A stretch of 64,000 bases of DNA from CATQHW01 sp965215345 (GCA_965215345.1 CBDCDL010000002.1:186001-250000); one strand, 5' to 3'; shown: positions 45,347-55,899, counted from the stretch's first letter. Made by a program: numbers and translations. The notes: generated by a model from the sequence alone, not told the origin.

Positions 45347-45634
45347 TCAGTCGCGCCCGAACCCTCGCGGCGGCTCGACGCTTTCCAGTTCGGCAAGATC
45401 CAGCCCGCATATCGTCTCCAGCTTCTGGGCAACCACCGACTCCTGAAGGCTGTCGGGCAGATGGTCGAGCCACGCTTGATATTCACTCTGGAGGTCGAGC
45501 AGGGTCCGTACCGCATCCTGCCAGCGTTGCGGTCGGGACCTGCGGTCGTGCCGCCTGCGATACTGCACCCGGGGTTGCTCGGCGTTGCGGCGCTGTCGAT
45601 AGCGCCGTTGTCGTTCCGCGTTACTCAAAGCCAT
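45347..45634 (-). CDS. Small passenger protein of the insertion sequence
   Basis: A 95-aa basic protein starting MALSNAERQRRYRQRRN, an Arg-rich DNA- or RNA-binding-like N-terminus. A helical middle (WQDAVRTLLDLQSEYQAWL) and a short C-terminus (LDLAELESVEPPRGFGRD) follow. I have the impression of similar small proteins recurring in many genomes next to mobile elements, but its role is unknown. It is on the same strand as the transposase and 319 bp downstream of it; whether it belongs to the element or was inserted is not certain. Confidence 0.65.
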   Translation of the reverse strand: MALSNAERQRRYRQRRNAEQPRVQYRRRHDRRSRPQRWQDAVRTLLDLQSEYQAWLDHLPDSLQESVVAQKLETICGLDLAELESVEPPRGFGRD

Positions 45635-45953
45635 CGAGCCATCCTACCTGATCCGATTGAACACCGTTACGTAACGGGACCCGGATCATCCGTGCGGCTC
45701 TGCCGGTTCGCGCCAACCAGGGTCACCACCGTGCCTCGCGCCGGGGCTGCGGTCGGCTCCCACGAGCGGCCGACGATCGTTTCCGGGCGGTAGCCCCAGA
45801 GGGGACGCTTGGCCGGTTCGGTCTGGCAGCGGCGCGGGGCGCGCGTGCAGCCCCGACAGCGAGCGCGTACGGCTCAGCGTCACGGTCCGATCACGACCGG
45901 CCGAGGGGCGAGGCGCCCCCCAGAGACCGGTCCGACCCGCCGGCGGCAAACGC

Positions 45954-47133
45954 TCATCGGTTGCTCGGTCGCACCGAGGGCGGTGTCTTGTCGGCATGCA
46001 CCCGCAGCAGGTGCTCGGTCAAGCGGGTCAACTCGCGCTTGAGGGCCACCGGGTTCAGTGTCGCGTACTGCTGCTTGAGCCGCGCCTTCACCTCTGCGTC
46101 CACCGCCGGGGATTGCAGCATGCGCTGATACGGCGTCTGGGGCTCGTCATAGATGCGGCGCACCTTGCTGCCGTAGCGGGTCTTCTTGATCAGCTTCACC
46201 GAGGGGTAGAAGAAGTTGACCAGGAGGCCGAGGGTGCCGTAGATGGCGTGGAGAGCGGCCAGCTCCTCGTCGGTGTCGTAGCGGTGGTAGCCGACCGCGC
46301 GGCGCACCACGTGGCCGTTCTTCTGCTCGACGTAGCAGGTGTCGTTCTTGCGGTACGGGCGCCCGCGGGTGAAGGTGATCTGATGCTCGCGGCAGTAGCC
46401 GACCAAATGATGGTTGATGAACTCGCTGCCGTTGTCGGTGTCGATGCCCTTGATCGGGATCGGCAGCGTCCGGCGTGCGGCCTGTAGGGCCGCGTGGGTC
46501 CAGCGCTGCGCCTTGTTCTGCAGCCCGTGCAGTTGGACCCAGCCGGTGTCGACGTCGGCGATGGTCAGCGTCTGGCAGAAGTCGCCCGAGGCATCGCCGC
46601 CGTCGTGGGCCACCAAGTCGATCTCGAAGAACCCCGGCTCCTGCTCGTCCCAGTCGGCGAAGGTGCGGATCCTGGTGCTTCAGGAGGCTGCCCGGCTTGG
46701 TGTGGGTGCGGCCCTTGATCTGCAGCCGCGCGCGCTCGGGCTGCAACAGCCGGTCGATGGTGGCGGCGCTGATGCTCAGCAGCTTGGCGCGCACCTCTGC
46801 GGTGAGCGGGATCTCGCCGAACGAGTCGAGCACCGGCAGCATGGTGCGCAGCACGACCACCAGGCGCTTGCCGCACATGAAGTCGAACACGTACCAGATC
46901 TGCGTGAGGGCCTTCAGCACCTCCTGGTCGTAGCGGCGCGGTCGCGCGCGGCGCTTGCCGCGCCGGGGGCGTCCGACGACGAGCTTGACCAGCTGACCGT
47001 CGATGCGCACCAAGCGGGTACGCCCCCATGCGTTCAGCAGATGGATCGCGTACTTGCGGGTGGCCGACTCGACGAACTCGCCGAGCATGACCGCCTTCTC
47101 CTTCCTGCCGGCGCGGCGGTACCGCCGCGCCAC
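45954..47133 (-). pseudogene. Frameshifted integrase-type (DDE) transposase
   Basis: Two overlapping frames together spell one transposase. The N-terminal frame (46147-47133) covers the DNA-binding part up to THTKPGSLLKHQ; the C-terminal frame (45954-46616 and upstream) resumes at IRTFADWDEQEPGFF. The shift lies at about 46668-46674, where the expected K-H-Q-I-P-I-R-T text has lost about 5 bp. The catalytic acids are visible in the second frame: Asp in EIDLVAHD, Asp in GIDTDNGSEF and Glu in CYVEQKNG. Active transposition would need frameshifting or a helper copy. This is an rve-type transposase; I cannot name the IS family with certainty. Confidence 0.85.
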
Positions 47134-47220
47134 TTCATCCGGCTGCGCAGCCCCATTTCCTCGGAACCTCCTCTGCGGTCTGCGAGGGGCTCCGGACCGG
47201 ACCCGCAGGTCCAGCCCTTC

Positions 47221-47267
47221 GGTTAGATTTTTAGGTGAGGCATGCTTTCCGCAGGGTTAGATTTTTG
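47221..47267. repeat. Right terminal inverted repeat of the insertion sequence
   Basis: Starts GGTTAGATTTTTAGG and ends GGGTTAGATTTTTG; inverted match of 45041-45087. The two GGTTAGATTTTT copies here are 36 bp apart, mirroring the double motif in the left end. Confidence 0.85.
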
Positions 47268-47346
47268 ATGAGTCAATGCGGGCGGTGACGTCCGCCCCGC
47301 ACTCCTATGATTCAGCCCGTTCTCCCATGATGTGGATGCACACCTG

Positions 47347-48744
<1,398 letters not shown>

Positions 48745-48748
<4 letters not shown>

Positions 48749-49545
48749 CGACTCCTTCGCCACTGTTCTCGCTGGACGCCACGGTGGCCATCTCGGGCGG
48801 CGGAGCGACGCTGGCGATCGGGATGGCGCGCGGCCTGCTCGACGCCGGAGCGCGCATCGCGGTCTGGAGCCGACGCGCCGAGACGGTCGACCGCGCCCTG
48901 ACCACACTGAACGCTCCCGAGCGCTCCACCGGCTTCGTGGCCGATGCCGGGTCGCCGGACGCGATCATGGGTGCCCTGCGCCACACCGAAGCGCGGCTGG
49001 GATGTCCGACGGTCCTGATCAACGCGGTCGGCGGCAACCTGAGCAAGGGAGCGTTCACCGAGATCGACATCGACGTGTTCCGCCAGACCGTCGAGCTCAA
49101 TCTGATCGCGGGCTGCGTGGTTCCGACCAAGGTCGTCGCGGCGCACTGGATCGATCACCGGATAGTGGGATCGATCATCAACATCGCATCGATGGCCTCG
49201 TACAAGCCGTTGTCCGGCGTGTGGGCCTACGGAGCGGCGAAGGCCGGTGTCGTCAACCTCACGGAGGCGACGGCCAGGGAATTCGCCCCCCACCGCATCC
49301 GGGTGAACGCCATCGCACCGGGGTTCTTCCTCGCCGAACAGAACCGAAGGCTGCTCGTGGACGAAGCGACCGGCCAACCCACCGAGCGTGGCCGGCACGT
49401 GCTCGGCCGGACGCCGTTCGCGCGGTTCGGCGAGCCGGAGGAGCTGGCCGGGGCGGCGATATTCCTTGCCAGTGAAGCCGCATCCGGGTTCGTCACGGGA
49501 GCGACCATACCGGTCGACGGCGGCTTTCTCGTGGACAGCATCTGA
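48745..49545 (+). CDS. SDR-family oxidoreductase (fructuronate reductase-like)
   Basis: A 266-aa NAD(P)-dependent short-chain dehydrogenase. The cofactor loop reads VAISGGGATLAIGMA, with a Thr-Leu-Ala spacing looser than TGxxxGIG. LINAVGGNLSK is the NAG segment, the catalytic Ser is in NIASMAS and YxxxK is in WAYGAAKAGV; IPVDGGFLVDSI closes the fold. The longish AEQNRRLLVDEATGQPTERG loop is seen in SDRs annotated as D-mannonate oxidoreductase/fructuronate reductase, so a role in hexuronate metabolism is plausible but not proven. ATG 48745 overlaps the gnd stop (ATGA). Confidence 0.85.
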
Positions 49546-49587
49546 ACGTCCATGCCGGAACGATGCGCGGGAGCACCTGGACGCGGG

Positions 49588-49619
49588 ACATGCGGGAGGC
49601 AGGACGTACGGGAGGCATG
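49588..49619. repeat. Imperfect 16-bp tandem before the larA-like gene
   Basis: ACATGCGGGAGGCAGG (49588-49603) is followed by ACGTACGGGAGGCATG (49604-49619), 13 of 16 identical. The second copy carries the GGGAGG that serves as the ribosome-binding site of the larA-like gene, so the duplication placed two Shine-Dalgarno-like blocks in the 76-bp gap. Confidence 0.65.
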
Positions 49620-49621
49620 AC

Positions 49622-50890
49622 ATGGCGGACCTGATGACGATGGAGCGTTCCGAGACGCTGACCCACGAGGACATCTGCAGCCGCATCGAAGCGGGGACGC
49701 CACGCGCGCTGTTCGAGTCGCGGCGGGTTCTCGCGATCACGCCGGACGCCACCCGCAGCGCCCCGCTGCCCGCTCTGGTACGGGCGGTGGACGAGGTCAT
49801 CGGCGCACACGCCCGGCAACTCGATTACATGGTGGCGCTGGGGACGCACCCGATCATGCCGGACGACGCGATCGCCCGGCTCTACGGCGTGAGTCCTGCC
49901 GAGCGCGTCGAGCGCTTCGGCGCCAGCCGCTTCCTCAACCACCGGTGGGACACTCCCGGGACGCTGCAGCGGATCGGGTCGTTCACGGAGCGCCAGATCT
50001 CCACGGCAACCGACGGCCGGTTCGCCGAGGCCGTGGACATCACCATCAACCGAGCGATCTTCGAGTATGACCTGCTGCTGATCGTCGGCCCCGTGTTCCC
50101 GCATGAGATCGTCGGCTTCTCGGGCGGCCACAAGTACCTTTTTCCCGGCATCTCCGGCGGCGAGTTCCTGGACTTCTTCCACTGGCTGAGTGCGGTCAAC
50201 ACCTGCATGAGGACGATCGGGCACAAGGACACGCCGGCGCGCCGCGTGATCGAGCAGGCCGCCGACCTGGTACCCACGGCCTGTCACCTGATCGCGATGG
50301 TCGTGCAGCCGGGGCAGGAGCCGCCGGAGCTTGCCGGGCTGTACGTGGGCGATCCAGGGCACGCGTGGAGCGATGCGGCCGACCACTCCGCACGGATCCA
50401 CATCGCCCGGACGCCTCGCCGTTACCACACGGTTCTCGGGCACGCGCCCGCGATGTACGACGAGCTGTGGGTGGGCGGAAAGGTGATGTACAAGCTCGAG
50501 TCGGTGGTCTCCGACGGAGGACGCCTGATCATCTACGGCCCGCAGATCGACAAGCTGTCCGCCACCTGGGGCGACTACCTGGAACGGGTCGGGTACCACG
50601 TCACCGACTACCTGGTGGCGGAACGGCACCGATTCGCCGACGTCCCGCGAGGCGTACTGGCTCACTCGGCCCTGGTGCGCGGCGTCGGCGAGTACCGTGA
50701 CGGCGTCGAGCGCCCGCGAATCGACGTGGAACTGGCCACCGCCCTGCCGCGCGCGCTGTGCGAGCGCATCGGGCTCGCGTACCGGGACCCCGCTGCCATG
50801 GAACTGGATGACTATCGAGACCGGGAGGATTCCGGCATCCTTTATGTCCCGCACGCCGGGGAGGTGCTGCATCTGCCGGCGGCCGACTGA
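49622..50890 (+). CDS. LarA-type nickel-pincer racemase/epimerase
   Basis: A 422-aa member of the LarA family of 2-hydroxyacid racemases and epimerases that use the nickel-pincer nucleotide. Key residues are present with exact spacing: DATR (42-45), ALGTHP with His76, PHEIVGFSGGHKYLFPG with His161 and Lys171, and His187 sixteen residues after the Lys, the same H-x9-K-x15-H pattern as lactate racemase (H174, K184, H200). The substrate may not be lactate: neighbours (6-phosphogluconate dehydrogenase, fructuronate-reductase-like SDR) fit a sugar acid such as gluconate/mannonate. No larB, larC or larE cofactor genes are in the window. GGGAGG precedes ATG 49622 by about 9 nt. Confidence 0.88.
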   Translation: MADLMTMERSETLTHEDICSRIEAGTPRALFESRRVLAITPDATRSAPLPALVRAVDEVIGAHARQLDYMVALGTHPIMPDDAIARLYGVSPAERVERFGASRFLNHRWDTPGTLQRIGSFTERQISTATDGRFAEAVDITINRAIFEYDLLLIVGPVFPHEIVGFSGGHKYLFPGISGGEFLDFFHWLSAVNTCMRTIGHKDTPARRVIEQAADLVPTACHLIAMVVQPGQEPPELAGLYVGDPGHAWSDAADHSARIHIARTPRRYHTVLGHAPAMYDELWVGGKVMYKLESVVSDGGRLIIYGPQIDKLSATWGDYLERVGYHVTDYLVAERHRFADVPRGVLAHSALVRGVGEYRDGVERPRIDVELATALPRALCERIGLAYRDPAAMELDDYRDREDSGILYVPHAGEVLHLPAAD

Positions 50891-50900
50891 ACTCGGTTGC

Positions 50901-51677
50901 ATGACGAGTCCACTGCAGTTGTTCATCGACTTCGATGGCGTGATCTGCGATTCCGCCGCCGAGTGCCTGTTCAGCTCGTGGGTTGCCTACGACCGCCTTA
51001 CCCGCGACGCGCAGCCTGACGTCCCCGCAGGGCCGGACCCGGACACGCCGCCATCGGTTCCGGTCACGCTGCGCGAGCGCTTCCTCGAGCTCCGCCCATT
51101 CATCCGCGCCGGTGACGACTACGTCCTGATCCAGGACCTGCTGGCCGCGGGACGCACGCCCGCACATCAGGAGGAGTTCGACGAGGCCCGCCGCAACGCC
51201 GGCCCGGGGCTGCTGGCGCGATACGCGGACACGCTCAATCGGGTCCGTCAGGAGCTGATGGTTCACGATCGCAGCCACTGGCTGCGACTGAACCCGCTGT
51301 ACCCGGGCGTCGCGGAGCTCCTGCACGCCGCCGACTGGGACAGCACCTGGATCCTCTCTACCAAGCGCCCCCGTTACATCGAGGCAATCCTCGCCTTCCA
51401 CGAAGTGCCGGTGCCGGCGCAGGCGATCCTGCACGCCGCTGCCGTTTCGAAGCTGGACATGGTTGCCGCGGTGCTCGACGAACGGCAGGCCGCGCGAGCC
51501 GCACTGGTCGATGACCAGCTCGACCACCTGGTCGGCAACGACGACTCGCGCATCGAGGTGTATCTGGCCGCGTGGGGGTATGCCAAGCCGGAGTGGCGGG
51601 CTGATCCGCGCGTCCCTTCGCTGGACCTCCCCAAGCTGCACGACCTGCTGGGACGGGCGATGAGCGGCGGGGGCTGA
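50901..51677 (+). CDS. HAD-like hydrolase
   Basis: A 258-aa protein that opens with FIDFDGVICDSAAEC, the DxDxV/T nucleophile motif of the HAD superfamily. WILSTKRPRYIEAIL carries the motif II Thr/Ser (STKR), and ALVDDQLDHL with NDDSRIEVYLAAWGY holds the motif III/IV acids. A long inserted helical cap lies between residues 40 and 130. A phosphatase role is likely; the substrate is unknown. It starts 10 bp after the larA-like gene, so it may dephosphorylate an intermediate of that pathway. The stop shares a base with the next start (TGATG). Confidence 0.78.
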   Translation: MTSPLQLFIDFDGVICDSAAECLFSSWVAYDRLTRDAQPDVPAGPDPDTPPSVPVTLRERFLELRPFIRAGDDYVLIQDLLAAGRTPAHQEEFDEARRNAGPGLLARYADTLNRVRQELMVHDRSHWLRLNPLYPGVAELLHAADWDSTWILSTKRPRYIEAILAFHEVPVPAQAILHAAAVSKLDMVAAVLDERQAARAALVDDQLDHLVGNDDSRIEVYLAAWGYAKPEWRADPRVPSLDLPKLHDLLGRAMSGGG

Positions 51678-52510
51678 TGATCCGGGGACTGTTGTTTGTC
51701 GGTTACCTGCTGGTCCGCTTCCTCGCCGGGGACGTGCGTCTGGGCCTTTGGAAAGTCTCGGGAGTCGCCCCCGGAGCGGGACGCGCGAAGGACCGGCCAG
51801 ACGGCGAACCGAATCCTGCGCGGCGGTTGCGCGCCGCGGTATCCCTCTTCATGCGCCGCGAGGGACGAAGGCTCATCCGTCGCGCGGGAGAACTGACCGG
51901 CTTCTCGGTGGTCACCGAGTCGGCTCTTCCCGATCTCCCGCGGCGGTTCGTGCTGGTCAGCAACCATCAGAGTCTGCTGGACATTCCGGTGCTGATCACG
52001 GCACTGCCCGGCCGGACTCTCAAATTCGTCGCCAAGCGATCGCTGAAGTACGGAGTGCCGCTGGTGTCGAAGTGCCTTCGCTATGGCGGCGACGCCCTGA
52101 TCGTTCGGCCGCGCGGCCGTATCGACACGACCCGGATTCGCCTGCTGATCCGCGAGCTCCGCCGCTTCTCGGCGCTCGCCGACGAAGGCGCCTGTCCCGT
52201 CGTCTTCGCGGACGGCACCCGTTCACGGGACGGCGCGGTCCATCGCTTCCATTCGGGAGGGCTGGCCATCGTCCTGGAAGGGCGGCGGTTGCCGATCGTG
52301 TCCGCCGCGCTCGACGGCGGGTACCGCCTGCGCGGATTCGCCGGGCTTGCCCGCATGGGAACGACCCGCTACCGGGTGAGGTTCCTGTCGGTCTACCGGC
52401 CGCCGGAGAACAAGGCGGAGTTGCGCCAGATGGTGCAGCACATGCGCACGGAAATCGCGGCACAGGTCGAGCGCTGGCGGCGCGAAACCTCTGTGCTCAC
52501 AACGGGCTGA
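51677..52510 (+). CDS. 1-acyl-sn-glycerol-3-phosphate acyltransferase-like protein
   Basis: A 277-aa PlsC-family acyltransferase. It has a hydrophobic N-terminus (MIRGLLFVGYLLVRFLAG), motif I NHQSLLDI, motif II region KFVAKRSLKYGVPLVSK and motif III FADGTRSRDGAVHRF (FADGTRS in place of FPEGTRS). It would add the second acyl chain in phospholipid synthesis at the inner membrane. The last 14 bp overlap the convergent PSP1 gene. Confidence 0.88.
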   Translation: MIRGLLFVGYLLVRFLAGDVRLGLWKVSGVAPGAGRAKDRPDGEPNPARRLRAAVSLFMRREGRRLIRRAGELTGFSVVTESALPDLPRRFVLVSNHQSLLDIPVLITALPGRTLKFVAKRSLKYGVPLVSKCLRYGGDALIVRPRGRIDTTRIRLLIRELRRFSALADEGACPVVFADGTRSRDGAVHRFHSGGLAIVLEGRRLPIVSAALDGGYRLRGFAGLARMGTTRYRVRFLSVYRPPENKAELRQMVQHMRTEIAAQVERWRRETSVLTTG

Positions 52511-53354
52511 CCTCCCAGCGCCGGTTCGCCTCATCGAACCGGAAATCCCCGAACCCGACTCCCAACACCGCACCGTCGGCGCCGCTGATGCGGGCCCGCT
52601 TGGTGAGCGCATTCAACTCCATCACCCGAAAGCGGTCGCCCTGGTAGTACACCGACTTGCCTTCCCTGGGCACCGAGCGGCGCACCTCCTGGTAATAGTC
52701 ATACTCGTAGGACAGGCAGCACAGCAGCCGCCCGCACAATCCGGAGATGCGCCGTGTATCCAGCGAGAGTCCCTGGTCCCGAGCCATACGGACCGTCACC
52801 CGCGGGCGTCGATCCGTAACCCCATTGCAGCACAGCACCCGGCCGCAGATCCCTGCACCGCCGACGATCCGCGTCTCGTCGCGCATGCCGACCTGCTGCA
52901 GATCGATGCGCAAGCCCACCTCTTCCGACAGCTCTCCGATCAGCCGGCGGAAGTCGATCCGCTTCTCTGCCGTGAAGTAGAGGATGAGCGTGCCGCCGCT
53001 GAACACGATGTGGGCTGCGGCCAGCTTCATCGCCAGATTGAGGCCTTCGAGACGCCGTCGGCATGACCGCAGCAAGTCGTCCGCGAGCTCGCGGTTGCGT
53101 TCGTAGTCGTCCAGATCCTCGGCCTCCGCCTGGCGGATCACCTCGAACAGCTCGGCGCCTCGCAGTTCCGTTTCGTCATGGACCGCTCCCAGCACGCGAC
53201 CGATCTCGGACCCGTGGCGAGTCGGTACGATGACGCTGGCATCGGTGTCCAGTTCGACCGCCACGGCCGTCGGCGGAACACACAGACAGGTCTCGCTGGA
53301 GTGCAGCAGCTTGACCCGCACCACCCGACCGCTCACGGGTGCGGCGGTCTTCAT
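52497..53354 (-). CDS. PSP1 domain protein (YaaT/RicT-like)
   Basis: A 285-aa cytoplasmic protein with a PSP1 domain (about residues 60-230) and conserved cysteines in GICGRVLCCNGV and GLCGRLLCCLSYEYDYY. These CxxxxCC clusters, also in Bacillus RicT (YaaT), can bind iron-sulfur clusters. YaaT works with RicA/RicF in RNA processing and development; in spirochaetes it is often near envelope genes. ATG 53354 overlaps the bactofilin stop (ATGA), and no Shine-Dalgarno is needed for such coupling. Confidence 0.88.
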   Translation of the reverse strand: MKTAAPVSGRVVRVKLLHSSETCLCVPPTAVAVELDTDASVIVPTRHGSEIGRVLGAVHDETELRGAELFEVIRQAEAEDLDDYERNRELADDLLRSCRRRLEGLNLAMKLAAAHIVFSGGTLILYFTAEKRIDFRRLIGELSEEVGLRIDLQQVGMRDETRIVGGAGICGRVLCCNGVTDRRPRVTVRMARDQGLSLDTRRISGLCGRLLCCLSYEYDYYQEVRRSVPREGKSVYYQGDRFRVMELNALTKRARISGADGAVLGVGFGDFRFDEANRRWEVSPL

Positions 53355-53764
53355 GCCGGTTTCGCCGAGTACGGCGACGCCGGACGAGACGCTGTCATCC
53401 GGCCGTCTCCGACTCCCACGCGGCACCGTCCACAGAACCGCCCCCCTCCTTCGACGATCAGTCGCGGCGTGCAGATCGAACCGATCATGGTGGCGGTCGA
53501 GCGCAGTTCCACGAGCTCGGAGGCGACGACATCCCCCCGCACGCTACCGGCCACGACGACCGTGCCCGCGCGCAACAGGCACTCGGCTCGACTGGCGTGG
53601 CCGACGAGGACCCGTCCTCCACGAACCTCGCCGTGGAATTCGCCGTCGATTCGCAGCATTCCGGTCAGGTCGATCTGTCCGCTCATCCGGGTGCCCTGTC
53701 CCACGATCGAGTCGACGATGGTTCCGTCGGCGGCACCGCTGCCGGAGTCCCGATCGGTCGTCAT
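53351..53764 (-). CDS. Bactofilin
   Basis: A 137-aa cytoskeletal beta-helix protein. The repeated hydrophobic strands are clear: TRMSGQIDLTGMLRIDGEFHGEVRGG, then VVVAGSVRGDVVASELVEL and TATMIGSICTPRLIVEGG. Bactofilins polymerise without nucleotide and recruit peptidoglycan hydrolases; the neighbouring M23 peptidase is the usual partner and supports a role in spirochaete cell shape. It overlaps both neighbours by ATGA. Confidence 0.92.
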   Translation of the reverse strand: MTTDRDSGSGAADGTIVDSIVGQGTRMSGQIDLTGMLRIDGEFHGEVRGGRVLVGHASRAECLLRAGTVVVAGSVRGDVVASELVELRSTATMIGSICTPRLIVEGGGRFCGRCRVGVGDGRMTASRPASPYSAKPA

Positions 53765-54795
53765 CCTGACCCCGCCACCGTGATCGCGGACACCGCGAGG
53801 AACTCCTCGGGGTTGCGGAGTTGCCCGCCGATGCTCACCTCGTAGTGCACGTGCGGCCCGGTCGATCGGCCGGTGGAGCCCATCAGACCGATCGTCTGAC
53901 CACGCTGCACCGTCTGGCCGGGCTCGATCAGCACCCGGTCCAGGTGCCCGTAGCGGGTGCTGAAACCGTATCTGTGGGCTATCTCGATCACGTTGCCCAG
54001 ATTGTAGCGCTCGTAGGCGATCCGGCTGACGGTCCCATTGGCCGTGGCGACGATCTCGGCGCCGCGGTGCATCGCGATGTCGATGCCGCGATGGATGTAG
54101 AAAGCGCCCGTGAACGGATGGCGCTGTGGACCGAACTCGAAGCTTACGTACCCGCCTCCGCGGACCGGCCACAGCGTGGGCACATCCGCCAGCAGCGTCT
54201 GCTGAGCCGCTACCGTTTCGTTGAGCTCGGTCAGCGGCATCATCGCAGCGTCGAGCGCGACGCTGAGCTGCCGGAGCGCGGTCACGCCCGGCGATTCGCC
54301 CGCCAACGCGGAGGGCTGGCCCACGAATGCCGCCAGATCGCCGGTGCCGCGCGCCGCGGACGCCGTAGAGGCGGTGAGATTCCCGGAACTCAGAATCCGC
54401 TGGAGCTGGTCGATCAGCACCCGGAATTCCTGCATCGTTCCCTGCAGCGCGATCGCTTCGTCACCCACCGATTCCAGCGCCAGCTCGCTTGCGACCAGGG
54501 AACGGTTGACAGCAGCCATCCGCTCATTGGTGGTGGTGAAGTGGGTGGAGAAAACCAGAAACGCGCAGAGCACGACGACCAGCAAGGTGCCGGCCGCCAG
54601 CAGCGTGAAGACCGAGAGCTGCAGATGGTACGTGCGGCGTTCGCTGTGGGGGATCAGCATCACCGTGAATCGCTGACTTCCGCTGCGTACGAGCGAGCGC
54701 AACGCAAGCCGGAAACGGCGCGCCGCCGCGGCTGCACGCAGTCCGCCGGGCGTCTCCGCCAACACGTCGTTGCGACGATGAAAGCCTGATTGCAC
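53761..54795 (-). CDS. M23 family peptidoglycan endopeptidase, membrane anchored
   Basis: A 344-aa LytM-type zinc peptidase. One N-terminal membrane helix (LSVFTLLAAGTLLVVVLCAFLVFS) is followed by a periplasmic helical stalk (about residues 95-210) and the peptidase domain: GPQRHPFTGAFYIHRGIDIA supplies the first His and Asp, STGRSTGPHVHYEV the HxH. I prefer GTG 54795 (AGAGG 6 nt upstream) over the first ATG at 54861; the latter adds 22 residues. It stands divergent from tatD (142 bp). Confidence 0.9.
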   Translation of the reverse strand: MQSGFHRRNDVLAETPGGLRAAAAARRFRLALRSLVRSGSQRFTVMLIPHSERRTYHLQLSVFTLLAAGTLLVVVLCAFLVFSTHFTTTNERMAAVNRSLVASELALESVGDEAIALQGTMQEFRVLIDQLQRILSSGNLTASTASAARGTGDLAAFVGQPSALAGESPGVTALRQLSVALDAAMMPLTELNETVAAQQTLLADVPTLWPVRGGGYVSFEFGPQRHPFTGAFYIHRGIDIAMHRGAEIVATANGTVSRIAYERYNLGNVIEIAHRYGFSTRYGHLDRVLIEPGQTVQRGQTIGLMGSTGRSTGPHVHYEVSIGGQLRNPEEFLAVSAITVAGSG

Positions 54796-54937
54796 GTAGG
54801 GCCTCTGTGATGGCTCGGGGACTCCGCTCCGGCACCATCTTGACCGGAGTCTGGCCGCCACGGTAGCGTTCCGCTCGCTCTCCTGTCAAACCGGCACGCT
54901 GCCCGGCCAGACCATCCCCATCCGCCGAAGAAGAGAC

Positions 54938-55732
54938 ATGCAACTGTTCGACACTCACGCCCACCTCGCTCTCATCCACGACGACCCCATCGAGCAACTC
55001 CTGGCGGTGCAGGAAGCCAAGCATGCCGGCGTACAGGCGTTCGTTTGCATCTCGAACGACCTGACCGACTTCACCGACACCTACGAGCAGCTCGGACAGG
55101 ATCGTTCAATTTATTACAGCGCAGGCATTTCTCCTTCAGAAGTAGACCGCCTGCCGACCGGCTGGGAGACGCGCTTGGCCGATCTGGCCGGTGGCGAACG
55201 CGTGGTGGCGATCGGCGAGACCGGGCTCGACTACTATCGCAAGTACGGCGACCGTGACTCGCAGATCAGCCTGTTCGTTCGCCAGCTCGAGATCGCCGAT
55301 CACGTCGGGCTGCCGGTGGTGATCCACAACCGGGATGCGGGCGCCGACGTGTTGGCGGTATTGCGGGACAAGCTGCCGGAGCGCGGCGGCGTGCTGCACT
55401 GCTATTCGGAGGACCTGGAGTTCGCGACGCGTGCGCTGGAGCTCAACCTGTACATCTCCTTCGCCGGCAACGTCACCTATCGCAGCGCTCGCACCCTGCA
55501 GGAGGTGGCGGCCGCCATCCCCCTGGAGCGGCTGCTCCTGGAAACCGAGACCCCGTTCATGGTGCCGGCGTCCCGCCGCGGTGAGCGCAATCGACCAGCC
55601 TATCTGCAAGAGACCGCACGCTTCGTGGCCGAACTGCGCGGTATGCCGCTGGAGGAGTTCGCGGACGCCGTGTTCGCCAACAGCGAGCGCTTCTTCCGGG
55701 TGAACGGCGGCGGGACCGACGCCGCTCCGTGA
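54938..55732 (+). CDS. tatD: TatD family deoxyribonuclease
   Basis: A 264-aa TIM-barrel metal-dependent nuclease. MQLFDTHAHLAL carries the HxH, VVAIGETGLDYY the bridging Glu, LPVVIHNRDAGADVL and GVLHCYSED the later His ligands, and LLLETETPFM the Asp/Glu end (ETETPF where ETDSPF is usual). TatD proteins degrade DNA in repair and cell death; the name is historical and does not mean Tat export. Start ATG 54938. Confidence 0.92.
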   Translation: MQLFDTHAHLALIHDDPIEQLLAVQEAKHAGVQAFVCISNDLTDFTDTYEQLGQDRSIYYSAGISPSEVDRLPTGWETRLADLAGGERVVAIGETGLDYYRKYGDRDSQISLFVRQLEIADHVGLPVVIHNRDAGADVLAVLRDKLPERGGVLHCYSEDLEFATRALELNLYISFAGNVTYRSARTLQEVAAAIPLERLLLETETPFMVPASRRGERNRPAYLQETARFVAELRGMPLEEFADAVFANSERFFRVNGGGTDAAP

Positions 55733-55899
55733 CCGGCCGACCGAAGCGTTCATCGGGGCGCGGATGAGCGCGCCTGGTTCGGGGCCTGTCTCGCAGCTCG
55801 AAAGGTCGGCCGGCTGTACGCCGGCCCCGGCAACGCCGGCACCCGGCACCGCGGAGGTCGCCGAGAATATCGCTCACCGGATCCGGTTGGACCTGCCGG

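Larger units (their letters stand above)
45041..47267 (-). mobile_element. Degenerate insertion sequence of about 2.2 kb
   Basis: The element is bounded by imperfect 47-bp inverted repeats and carries an rve-type transposase (frameshifted) and one small passenger gene, both on the minus strand. No clear target-site duplication is visible (left flank CCTCACC, right flank ATGAGTCAATG), which fits an old or rearranged copy. It lies between adk and gnd and ends 79 bp before the gnd start, where it could alter gnd expression. The stretches 45222-45346 and 45635-45953 inside it hold no gene I can support; the second contains a perfect 14-bp palindrome (CCGTTACGTAACGG, 45664-45677). Confidence 0.85.

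Noticed and set aside
45686..45997. A 103-aa minus-strand frame inside the insertion sequence
   Set aside because: Arg/Pro-rich composition typical of antisense or out-of-frame GC-rich DNA; overlaps the transposase end and shows no motif.
45036..47276. Target-site duplication of the insertion sequence
   Set aside because: The flanks (CCTCACC left, ATGAGTCAATG right) share no direct repeat of useful length.
54938..55732. tatD as a functional partner of the tatABC genes
   Set aside because: TatD is a nuclease not required for Tat export, and it is about 27 kb away from tatABC here.
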